In this document: in pieces, positions 11,011 to 22,000 of the stretch
Position numbering within the stretch: the stretch's first letter is position 1
Layout: every line of letters starts with the position of its first letter
DNA from: Gnetum montanum
Taxonomy: Eukaryota; Streptophyta; Gnetopsida; Gnetales; Gnetaceae
Length of the DNA: 64,000 nt
NCBI GenBank assembly: GCA_015680685.1
Contig: MNCI01037709.1
Coordinates: 876,406-940,405, forward strand
Direction of reading: 5' to 3'
Notes under the pieces: model-generated
Told to the model about the DNA's origin: nothing
The model's input: the letters and a program-made list of their open reading frames with translations, nothing else
Database searches by the model: none
Program-made: the position numbers and the translations under genes

Positions 11011-12765
11011 TCATGTAGTTCTTGGTGGCGGTGGCTCCTCCATTGGTGCTTTCTCTTTATCTTGTGCTCTAGGTTTTGAGACTTGATGGTGTTGAAGTAT
11101 GGCCTGGAGCTTCTCCTCTTCAATCCGAGGGTCTTGTGCTATCCATGCTAATGTTCTGATGTTTGATGGAGTTCGCACTTCCCACGGACAGGGCAGTTGT
11201 GGAAACATTTGATTGGCCTTGACATACCAAGTCGCTTATACCCATTGTTCCTCTTCATAGGCTCTAGCTTTATCTTTGTATTCTTGGAAATCTGTGAGCC
11301 ATCAAGCCAAATCCACTGCAGCACCTTTTTGGCCTTGGTAGCTTGCTTTCATCACCTCAAGTTCAGAATTTGTGATCTCCAGTTTTTCCAACAACTTCTT
11401 GCGTTCTGCAAATTCTACTTCGTATTTAACATAGGTGGTTGCTACCTGCTGCTCAAGCTCTATCCTTGGGCACACTGCTGTTAACATGGCAAGGTTGGCA
11501 TACCTCAGATTTGCTAACTCCATGTATTCTGTCAGATCCTGAATCTGCAGGTCTTGGTTCTTAACTTTTGCTTGGTGGGCAAAAGCATATGTGTTCAATA
11601 TGGCCCACTAGTTAGTGTGTTGAGCATTGATAGCATTAATGTGGGCCTTGGCCATATGGATCTCCTTCTCAAGGATCTTTCTGTACATCCCCACCTGATC
11701 TCGGAAGTGCTCCTTCAACTTTTCATGCCATTTAGCCTCATTTTGCCATGCGCTTATTTCAATAGCTATCTTTTGGCGAATTGCGCGTACCTCCTCCATT
11801 GAGAGGGTTCTATTCTCCATGGCTAAACAGCTTATGTGTTGGTTGACCCAGATGAATTATTCTTGCAATTGATGAAAGTGTTCCTTGAGAACATTCTTTT
11901 GCTTTTCCACAGTGGTCAATCAAAGGTTGTCGGCAACGAGCTATTTATTTTCTTCCTGTAAGGCATTCAGTGCCTTAATATGCACATGAGTTTATGCTTG
12001 TGCTGTAGAGGCATCCCAAAGAGCCTTCTCTTTTTCATCAGCCACCTTTTTATTCTCCATGATTAGCTTGGTTAGTTGCTCAGTTCTGAAATTATCTAGT
12101 TGGTTTGTGGGAACAAACTACAATGGATCCCGCTGTGCTACTTGTAGGGCCACGAGTTGCTCTTGTAGTTTTTGCATTTCGGCTTCAGCATGCTCAACCC
12201 TCACTTCTGTTAAGACCAGCTTCCCCTTCGTGGAAATGAGGTCTAACTAAATTATCGTAACATCCTGAGGGATGTCAAACAGGGATGTCATTATTTTCCC
12301 TATTTAGAGAAATCAATCAAGTGCATCCTCATGTTCTGTAGGAGTCATTGAGGTTCTGACCAAAGTTTGAGCATCTCGTGCTCCTGTGAGATCTACCAGT
12401 GGTATAATAGGTACATTGAATGATTCTTTGATGTGGTCTACAACCACGTTTGTAGCTCCTGTGGCATCCTGGTGTTGCATGACCACCACAGTGGCCCCTT
12501 CACCAGTTTCTAATTGCAGTTGGAAAGATGCCGCATTTCCTGAGATCTGTTGTGACCAACTACTTTTCCCTCCTCTTGTATGGATCGACACTTCACCCCT
12601 TATGCGATCCAAAGAAACAATGGGCTGAATGGCATCATCAATGACGCGGAAGAGGTTTGCATCATCATGACTTCCCCAACTGACCGTCTCAGTGATGGCC
12701 CTGAGATGGCTCATCGACGGTCTGTAGTCTTGCGGTGGCAGCTGATCCTGGCTTGTTCTGGGCCC
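11011..12765 (-). pseudogene. ORF2 of A2, C-terminal coiled-coil half
   Basis: One minus-strand frame runs from 12765 to a stop at 11011, with only a handful of internal stops. It starts in a proline-rich linker (QLPPQDYR), continues MSHLRAITETVSWGSHDD and a short folded segment with LETGEGATVVVMQH, then about 400 residues rich in K, E, Q, A and L with heptad-like spacing (a long coiled coil), and ends MEEPPPPRTT. A3 (60660-62379) encodes the same protein on the plus strand, including the SWGS, GEGATVVVMQH and MEEPPP landmarks. The N-terminal domain seen in A3 is missing because element B entered at 12766 and a deletion removed the rest. No known enzyme motif is visible. Confidence 0.75.
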
Positions 12766-14322
12766 TGCTAAAATACCACTAATTTTGGCCTAGCACTTTG
12801 AAATGGAAATGGCTCAAGCCTTTTTTGAAGTTTTTGAGACAAAATTTGCCTAAGGCATTGAGCTCACACCCAGCCTGCCCAAGGTAGTTTGCTCACCCTC
12901 AACATGAACAACTCCAAGCAGCGTCAAAATCAAGTCAAAAGTGGAGGTCAATTACTCAAAGTTCAAAGTTCCAGTGTTTAGAGTCCAGTGTCAAAAATTA
13001 TAATTTTTTTTAGGTCATGCTATAGGTCACGCTGAGCATGACCACAGTGTGACCTACCTAAAACAGCTCCAAATCAGACACATTCAAGCTCAAATTTCTA
13101 GATCCAGATCACACACAGGTAGGCAGCAATCACACTTCAAAAATCCAAGCTTCAGAATTCAAAATTTGGTTTCAAAAGGTCAAGTTTTCTTTTTTCTTTT
13201 TTTCACTCATGCTGGAGGTCATGCTAGGCATGAGGGTAACGTGAGTGTAGCATCCACACGTTGGACGTTGGGCACGCTGGATGCTGGACACACGCTGGAG
13301 GTCACGTTGGGCGTGAGTGTAGTGTGACCACAAATCAACTTACACTGAACCTGAACTCAACTCTAAAGGCACATCAACTCACATTGGAAGCCCTGGTTAA
13401 ACAGAGATGCCTCGAACAACCTCAAATCGACATCTCGACATCTCGCAGCACTCGATCCATGGTCAAGCAAGCTGGGTCAAATTTCTCTTATTGTACATTT
13501 CATTGTAAATCCCTATTTGTGGGCATGATAGGCCCTCATGGTCTAAATTAAATGTACTTTCATGGGCTTGAGTAACCCACGAGTTGTAAAATGCAATGTA
13601 TCTAGTCAAGAACGTAGCTTGCCGACACACATCCAACTCATGCACAACTGTCTATTGGACACATGTCATTGGGTCCATTTTCCTGTTAAATCCGAACTGT
13701 TGATTCCATTCTGAAATTTTGCACTTGAGCCTGGCCTAGCCTTATAAATACCCTATCAACTCACAAAAAAGAGTGGGGTTGGCAACTGAAGACATTGGCA
13801 ATTCTAAGAACCAGCAATCCTTGGGCGCTCAGCACACTTGACTCCTGGCATCCAAGTACTTCTCACATACATCACATCACCCAGGGCTCGGCGTTTAACC
13901 TGCCACCCACACGTGCAGCTACACTTTGACTGGTGCATATCTTTTTTCTAAGTAATACAATTTAGTTCATTTTGCCGACCAATCATTATTTCTGTTTTAC
14001 TCTGTTTTATATTTAGTTTACGTTCTGTTTACATTCTGCTTACTACTTTTAATTTACGTTCTACTTATATTCTGTTTATGATCCTATTTAGATTTTACGC
14101 ACATTGTTCACATTTTAAGACACTGTTTACAATAATCGCAAAGCTAGTCATAGCTTACGCTCGGGGAAGTCCTTGGTTGATTTTCGTGCAAACCATCCAA
14201 GGCACTTTGCCTTCGTTCTCTTTTTTAGCTTGCCCTCAAGCAAAGGCAGGGTCTGTTGTGATTGCTCAACGATGTTTCGGTGTCTGTTTCCCCTTCCAAC
14301 CTTACACCGATGATTTAGGTCA
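12766..14322 (+). repeat. B 5' LTR
   Basis: It starts TGCTAAAATACCACTAATTT and ends TTTAGGTCA just before the primer site. Its start is repeated at 30382 and its full length, inverted, at 34097-35898. Positions 13010-13330 hold imperfect repeats rich in TCACGCTG and TGTGACC words, the same words that form ~180-bp units in the inverted copy. A TATA-like CTTATAAATACCC lies at about 13741-13753, with the conserved transcript start region AAAGAGTGGGGTTGG just after. The segment 13980-14120 is T-rich with repeated TTTACGTTCTG(T/C)TTA words. Confidence 0.88.
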
Positions 14323-14332
14323 GTATATTTTT

Positions 14333-14350
14333 TGGCGCTAGAAGGAGGGC
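14333..14350 (+). promoter_or_regulatory. Primer binding site of B
   Basis: TGGCGCTAGAAGGAGGGC follows the LTR end by ten bases. TGGCGCC-type primer sites are standard in plant gypsy elements of the Tat lineage. It fixes plus-strand orientation, which agrees with gag and pol. Confidence 0.8.
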
Positions 14351-14733
14351 CAACTTGCTTGTTGTTTGTTTAAACGTCAATCACACTACCTTTCAAACCA
14401 TTTTCATCTACTCTCTATTGGTCATGCTGAGCTTGCTCCCTGTTGGTCCGCTGAGCTTGCTCCTTGTTGGTCACGTTGAGCTTTCTCTCTGTTGGTCATG
14501 CTAAGCTTGCTCTCTGTCTATGGTTTGGTCAATTTAGTCACACTGTGGTTGTGTCACGCCGGTCATGTTGCAACTGCTTGCAATCCAACTCCACTCATCT
14601 AGCCCAGTCTACTCACGTTCATTATGGAATCTTTCCAAATCAACCCAGCAACGCTGCCGATCTCAAACTTTGGGGTGAAACCTTGAACCTTGTGACTACC
14701 ACGGAATCCATAACCATCATTGAATAGATAAAT

Positions 14734-17399
14734 CACCAAGGTCCTACACACCAATCATTAAGGCTACAGGGAAAAGGTCCTACTTATGCAACTCTTACAC
14801 TCGAACAGTATAACTTCATCTATGTCAAAATCCAAGCAAACCTACCTATCGATCATATAGAGAGGGAAGCAAAGCGAGAATATGAATTTATCCACAAAGG
14901 AGGACGTGAGTTCATCCCTTCAGCATTTGACATAATCTCGCTTTCTGAAAACCATCATAAATTCATATCCCAGCTTCTTATGGCTAGAAGTCAAGCCTTA
15001 CAGCTACTACCAATAGAGCCCCAAGATGAGGAAGATGACTTTGCAGCCCAATCTGAACATGGAGATTCCTACCACACTGTCAGTCCCCATGCCTATACAA
15101 ACCCATTATTCCACCCTTTTCTAGAAGAAACTATGCTCCCTCCTTCATCCGCAAACACTCGTGCACCAATCTCCTGATAAGAGGTACCTACTTCCATTCC
15201 TATCTTCTCTGTGCTCAATAATATTCACTCTAATGCATCCACTTCCATCATACCCTTGCAAGTAAAGCCCCAACAACTCCCTCCCCAACCTAACGTAGGG
15301 TCAATCTTTTGACCTCAAGTAATTGGAATGCCATCGTTCATACCAGCTTCCACATCCATCCATTACATACCTCAGGTGCAGATCCATGGGGCACCATTGA
15401 TTACTCCAACCCAACACGTTCAGGGTGTTACTTCACAACCTATGGCTAGGAAGTGGGTTCCACCAGTAGTCACAATCCTAAATACCATTCCACCACAACA
15501 AACGTTAGCCCAACAACCTCTCTTTCCACAAACAATGCAACAATTGAATCATTATCATCCATAATTTGCTCAATCCACTTGTTTGCCTACTGCCCAAGAA
15601 TGGACAAACACAAAAAAAATGATGCACTCATTGGTAGAAGAATTAAAACGCCTTAAAACTGTAAACACTGAGGAAGTCAAGGTAATTGATTTCTATCAAG
15701 ACGACCCAATTGACCCCTCAATTCCACCCTTAACCTTGCCAAAGGGAGTCCCGTTATCCCAGTTGACCAAGTACAATGGAGAGGGAGACCCAAATTCCCA
15801 CCTAGGGACATTTTGAACAGAAAGTCTTTTGCTTCAGGAATGGCCCCATGTAATTTTGTGAGTGTTTGCAATGTCCTTAATAGGAAAAGCCTTAGACTGG
15901 TACCGATCTTTGCCCCGTAGCTCCATATCTTCTTTAGAGGATTTATTGCATTAGTTTGTCACCCATTTCAAGTACAATCTAAAACCTGAAGCCACGTTAG
16001 ATAGCTTGATTCAAATTAAATAATCGCCATTAGAGCCAGCATAGAAATTTATCCAAAGGTGGAGTGCAGCCTTATATGAACTTTACGAACCTATCGCCGA
16101 AACATATTTTCTTACCATCCTTAAGGTGGCTATAAATGACTTTATTAAGTCAAAGCTTTACTATCTGAAAGCTCGCACATTGAGCCAAGCATTCGTGCAA
16201 ATCAAAGACATAGAAGAGGCAGCACAAACAAGCAATGACCCAGCCTACTCAACCTTTAGGAGCCAACATATGAGGAAAGATAAGTCCAAAACAATAGTAG
16301 CAGTAGTGGCCATAACAACCCGACCTAGTCATCCAAGACAAAAGGGAAAACAACCTGCTGTCCCAAATAGCTATGAAAGAACCACGCCCACTCCTACACC
16401 CAAAAATTCTTCAAATATAAAAAACAGCATAGGTCATTCCCATACCTTTGAAAGAAAAGATCCCACTCAGTACACACCATTTCCCATGAAGCCTTCACAA
16501 TTTGTTGACCAACTTCTAAAGGCTGGGCTAATCCAACACAAACAAATGTCTCTTGTGGCCTCTCAAAGACACGATCGATTTTGTGAACTGGCCAAAAATC
16601 AAACCTCAGCAATAGCCAACGAAACCCCATTCCAAAAGGCTTTAGGTTGGATAGGTTTTGTGAATATCACCAATGGTGCGGTCATGGGACTGATTACTGC
16701 TTTATGCTGAAACAGGGTATACAACACATGATTGATAGGAGCGAAGTAGTATTCGATGGGGCAAACCCAGTAAGACCCCAAAACCAATCCATGGGGGTCT
16801 ACAAGGATCCTCTCAATACTAACGATGCACCATATGTGATCAATACTATCCATGTGGAAGACAGACAAGATGTTCCTCGAAAACCTTTTGTGATGCGTAG
16901 GCCTTTAGAAAACACACCTACCCCAACATACCCTCACACCCCTTTCATCATGCGCACATCCCCCACACTGCCGAGACCATTCGTTATCTGTGTACCTCCT
17001 TCTATTGCAGCCACAACCACACCATCTGAAAATCGACCCATTCCCTTTGTGATCCAGGTGCCAAGACATTCTGATACACAACCCACCTCCATTCTCCCAT
17101 GGCCTCTATGAGAACATCTTGTTGATAGATTGACAAGAGAATGCTTGGAAAGAGAAAACCATCAACACAAATTGGGACCACCAAAGCCAACACTGCTAAA
17201 TGTTGTTCCCATGGGTCTGCCCATTAATGAGCCTAGTACGAGTGATCAAAATAAGGATAATGTCACGAGTCATGTCCCAAACCCAGCATCTTCAGTGAAA
17301 ACCCCTCCACGGGAAATACGAATGCTGGGTCAAATGGACCAAATCTCTACAGACAAGGGTGCCCCAAATGGTAAAGACCTAGTGAATGCATTGACCTAG
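14734..17399 (+). pseudogene. Gag polyprotein of B
   Basis: One frame (with stops) runs from about 14734 to 16640. It has an N-terminal charged segment (AKREYEFIHKGGREFIPSAF), a proline/glutamine-rich linker, then LTKYNGEGDPNSHL and IGKALDWYRSLPRSS, which open the Gag capsid domain, and FIQRWSAALYELYEPI. A frameshift near 16640 moves to the frame of FCEYHQWCGHGTDYCFMLK, the Cys/His knuckle typical of Tat/Ogre Gag, followed by proline-rich repeats with FVI/FVM phrases up to 17111 and on to 17399. At 15816 a stop and local frame change break GTFEQKVF. It would assemble the virus-like particle if intact; it is not. Confidence 0.85.
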
Positions 17400-17455
17400 G
17401 TCACATAAGCTTTGAAATAAAAGAATACTTCTTTAAGCCTATATGATCTAGTAAT

Positions 17456-18223
17456 GACTTCACCAGTGCATCGAGATGCTCTCGTGCATATGTTAACTTC
17501 AGTCCCTATTAGTGAGGACCTTCCTGCAGATGAATCATCCATTCATGTGGTATTGTCAGCACAATCTCAGGAATCAAAGACTACATCCCTAGAGTTTCAC
17601 GCTAAGGTGCTGCAACCAATGTAATAGCTTATTCCGTCATTGAAAAACTAGGACTTACTAAACAAATATAGCCCACAACAACCTCTTTCCTAAAATCCTT
17701 CAGCAATTCCCATGTTGGAGTGAGAGGTATGGTTACCTTGAATTTCATAGCCGGGGACTAATTCCCCACATCAGCTGAATTCATAGTAGTCGATGAAATG
17801 CTAGGATTTAATCTGATCCTAGGACGTCCCTGGCTGGCTCAACTTGAATTCATATCCTCCCCAATCCATCAGGAGATTCACCTACCTTATGAGGGTGGTG
17901 AGATCATCATATATGGGGATGCAATAGTACTGCCTACTTCCTCACATCCTAGAGTGAATCAAGAATCAGAAATTGAGTTCGTTGAGCCTAAGCAAAGAAC
18001 CATGAGCATACTTCAAAACATAAGTCTAACGTTAACTCCCAATCCTACTGGAACTGAAGAAACAGTAGACAATACAAACATAGGTACCATCCCTACTGAT
18101 ATCTCCTGGTTGGAATTACCCTTTGATATCACCGATGAAGGAGAAGGTGAGTATAAAATATTTCCCGCATGCTCAACCCTACATGTTAAACTACAAAGGA
18201 TCAAAAAGCAACTCAATAAATAG
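17456..18223 (+). pseudogene. Retropepsin of B
   Basis: A Tat-type aspartic protease is readable as IAYSVIEKLGL, VGVRGMVTLNF, FIVVDEMLGFNLILGRPWL and HQEIHLPYEGG. The catalytic D(T/S)G segment upstream (about 17600-17630) is not readable and is probably lost at a frame break. The last 141 codons (17798-18223) are open and end directly before the 26-bp array. In Ogre-type elements an intron separates this domain from reverse transcriptase; here 7 kb lies between them. Confidence 0.82.
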
Positions 18224-18540
18224 AATTAAACTACAAATGTTTGAAATGACGTTAAACTACAAATGTTCGAAATGACGTTAAACTACAAATGTCCAGAATG
18301 ACGTTAAACGACAAATGTCCAAAATGACGTTAAACTACAAATGTCTGGAATGACGTTAAACTACAAATGTCTGAAATGACGTTAAACTACAAATGTCCGA
18401 AATGACGTTAAACTAAAAATGTTCAAAATGATGTTAAACTACAAATGTTCGAAATGACGTTAAACTACCCATTGTCCAGTATGACGTTAAATGGCCAACA
18501 AACGTCCGCAATGACATTAAACTAGCCATGGTCAAAAATG
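18223..18540 (+). repeat. 26-bp tandem array (about 10 to 11 units)
   Basis: Units begin at 18223, 18248, 18274, 18300, 18326, 18352, 18378, 18404, 18430 and 18456, with consensus GACGTTAAACTACAAATGTC plus CGAAAT. After 18482 the units decay but the core ATGAC-TTAAACT recurs at about 18510, 18640 and 18670, and again beyond the antisense gene at about 25030. It starts at the protease stop codon. A second array (28641-28982) shares the core with a different unit length. Confidence 0.95.
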
Positions 18541-19048
18541 ACTAGTTCTATTTAAAACTTTTTGAAAATGTTACTACCTTTGGCCCGCCATGGCATAAAA
18601 CTGGTAATCCTTTCTTTAACAATAGATGCAAAAGTCTATCATGACTTTAAACTGATGTACCCAGCCCAAAATGGCTTTAAACTGATTTACGAACTCCCAT
18701 CATTTTACATTGAATTTTTTCTTACAAGTTACAAGTTACAATTTAGATTCTTGCACAGTCGTTGCCTTCTTTTTCAAGTATTTACCTTACATTTCGCTTT
18801 ACACTTTAGAAATTTATGTTACATTTAGTTGAATACATATACTTGAGAAAACAAAGAAAAACAATAAAAACATGAAAAAATAACAAAAATATTTACATAG
18901 AACATCAAAGTAACGAAGGAATGCAGCCATTTTATACCACAATTAAATTCAGGCCATTACATCAGTCTTTGTACATTTTATCAAACATCCAAAAATCTAA
19001 AAACACTCAATGGCTTAAGCCTGACTAATGCAAAGCTCATAGATGGGG
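18541..19048. other. Spacer with decayed array units
   Basis: It contains three decayed copies of the ATGACTTTAAACTGAT-type core and then AT-rich sequence leading to the 3' end of the antisense gene. No protein domain was recognised. If the antisense unit uses a polyadenylation signal it would lie here; no clear AATAAA was identified on the minus strand. Confidence 0.5.
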
Positions 19049-22000
19049 CTAATCCCCAAGATCCTCTTCATCACCCGCTCTTGCTCCACTAGGGCCAGCT
19101 CCATCATTAGCATGCCTCTACAAACAGAAAATAGAACAAAACAGGTAAGGGTAATAAAGCAAACACAAAAATCAGAAAAATAGTAACACTAACAATGAAA
19201 ACAACAAAACTATACAAAAATAAATGTCACAATAAAACACTCACAAGTGAGGAAGGCCCTAAGTTGGTCTCCAAACGCTGTAGAATCTCCTTCTTGGGCA
19301 CATTTGCCCAATCCTCCTCCAAGCCAAGATCAATGCCAACAAGTGCTTTGCCTTTGTCCATCGGGGTCCAAGTAGGGTGCTCAAGAGAGAACACGCTTGT
19401 CGTAGTCTCCCCAAAGGTAGTGGTAATCGTTCTCTCTAGAGATCCCTCCAGCTCGGTGCACTCGACAAACCTATCATAAGAAGGCTACAAACCTAACCCA
19501 TCGATGAACATCTCCACCTGGTGATGTTCAACTGACTCCTCCTTCAGCCATTTCTTATACTAATGTTTGTGGTCCTTTTGGTCTTGGCCCCACTTTCGTA
19601 CTTTGGTAGCAAAGGATTTCCAATCTTGACATTTCTTGTTCAACAAATCTATCTGTGCTTTTTGTTCTACTAAGTCCTGTGTAGCCTGCACTTTATTGTT
19701 CAAAATCATCCAATAACGTGCGTAGGTGACTTTGGATGAGTGCCATGTGCTATCACCAGACAACCTAGCGGTAGCAAAGTCATAATGGGACTAGAGATCC
19801 TTTTTCTCCTCTCTCTCTTTTGCTAGTGTCTCCTTCAGTGTGTGAACCTCATCCCATAGATACTTAGTCGAACGCCTTAAAGTCCAAACTGTCTTGGCAT
19901 TCTGTACGACACAACCAAAAACTGCATCGTAAATATTTCTTGGGACTTGCTCAATATCCCCTTGCAATTTAGGAAGAGCATCAATGTGGGTAGCTTCAGA
20001 AGGATCCCACCAGAGTTTGGTGCTTGTAGGTGCACACATAAATTAGGCATGATTGAGAACAAACACAAAAAAAAAACACAGTTAAACTAGACGCTTAGCA
20101 TAACATGCAATGTACACACACCTAGTTCAGGATGAGCTTCTTGCAAGCGGGTGACCACCTCATTGACAATGCCTATAACAAAATCCATTTTTCTTGGCAT
20201 CTCAAGCCATGGCCTTAATAGGTCAGTTGATGTGGGAAGAGCAGGGGAGGTTTCTTCAATTGGAACCTGTGATCCTAACGTTGCTTCCTAGGATATAGGT
20301 GCCTCAGGAATTCCAACATCTACCCCAAAATGGTAAAATAGTTAAGAACAACACATAAAAATCAAAAGATGCAGAATATAGATTGAGCTAAAGAAGAGCA
20401 TACCAGAAAGACCTTTGTTGTCTAGCCTGGGTGGATCACCAAGTTGCAAAGATCCATCAAAGAAACCATCAGGGACATCCCTTTCATGAATTGAATTCCT
20501 AAGTGCATCCAAGGCCTCCGCAAGCTTCATTCCCATGTTTCTTGTCCCCTCCTCTTGTGTGGCAATAATTTCTTCCTCCTCAATTACTGCTTCCTTTTCT
20601 TTTCCTTCCCCCTCAAGTATAGGAGCCAGGACCTCTCTCTCCTCCTCCAAACTTTCTTTTGAAATAACACCAAAACCTTAAAGTTAGTATGATATAACTC
20701 GTAGGTACATCCAATAGCAACATAAACCAAAAAAGCAAATATATAGCAAAAAAGACAAACCACTTACCCTCCATCGAAAATATAAATCGAATCTTCTTCA
20801 CTATTGGGGGTCTCACATCTGAAGTAAGCTCCTTTGGACATTCTTTCCTTTTCACCTATGCCTTGGACTTTCCAACAGTCTCACTAATTAAGTGTTCAGC
20901 CCTCTTAATAGATGTGTGTAGCCTAGGCGGTTCCAATCCCAAGCTATCATGGGAGTGATGAGAACGACTAGCCACACCTCCACTAGTAATCGATACAGGC
21001 TTCTCAATCTCTTCTGGTGGATCCTGGGATCTAGTAGTGCTATATAAGTGGCAAATCCAAGGGCGGGATAGTTGCGAACGGTCTCTCAAAATGTAGTGGT
21101 TATCCTCATGAACTACTAGGAATTCAACGAATCGGCGTAGGTATCCCGCAAAGAAAGCAAAGTTGAAGTGGGATTTTGCATGAATGCTTGAATGTAACAT
21201 GATAATTTCCCCACAAAGGCCAGAACCTAGAAATTGTGCCCAATTATATTGCATGCCTGTCTCCAAAATCACACGCATCACACACACAGACTTAATCCTA
21301 AGGATTCTCCCTTGAGAAAGAGATTTGGGAAACACCCATGCCCGAAAGAGAGGACATAAGAAGTTCACTTCCATCAACCGGGTATCCTCTCGCATGGAAA
21401 ATCCCTTCGGACCCTTAGACAAACCCAACCACTGCTCAAGCTCCCTTATGACCTGTCCATCCTTAGTTGCCCTATCCACAACTACCGTGGCGCCATCCAT
21501 GGGAATGCCAAAAAGATCAAAAGAAACTCACTGATTAGGTGGAATGATACCTTCACTCCCTGAACCCATGTGGTAAAACAAGAAGCATCGCCACTGAAAG
21601 AGTCAACAATCATAACCATCTCAGCAATTGGAACACTAGGAGTCAAGGCTATAAAGAGGTCTATCAAACCAGCCTGGGTGAGGCGACTGATAATCAAATT
21701 AGAAGCTTACTTTTGTAACCACTTTTGTGATTGCTGTACCTCCCCGTACTTTGTAAAAAGCGTAGCCTCAGTACGCCCTATAATAATAGTAACTTCTTTA
21801 GGGGAGATGACTACTATAAAAGACAAACATAGAGCGAAAAATTTAGAAAAGGAATGTGACACACGATGATGCAACAAAAAAGGAAAATGGAGTCTAAGGT
21901 GCGGTCACTTACCATCTGTGACAAGTGAAGGCAAGGTAGGCACAGGATCAATCCTTTGAGGAAGAACTAGTTCATCAAGAGACCAATCCTTATGTAACCA

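Noticed and set aside
18223-18540. Tandem array as a CRISPR array
   Set aside because: Units are contiguous with no variable spacers, and the setting is a plant retrotransposon.
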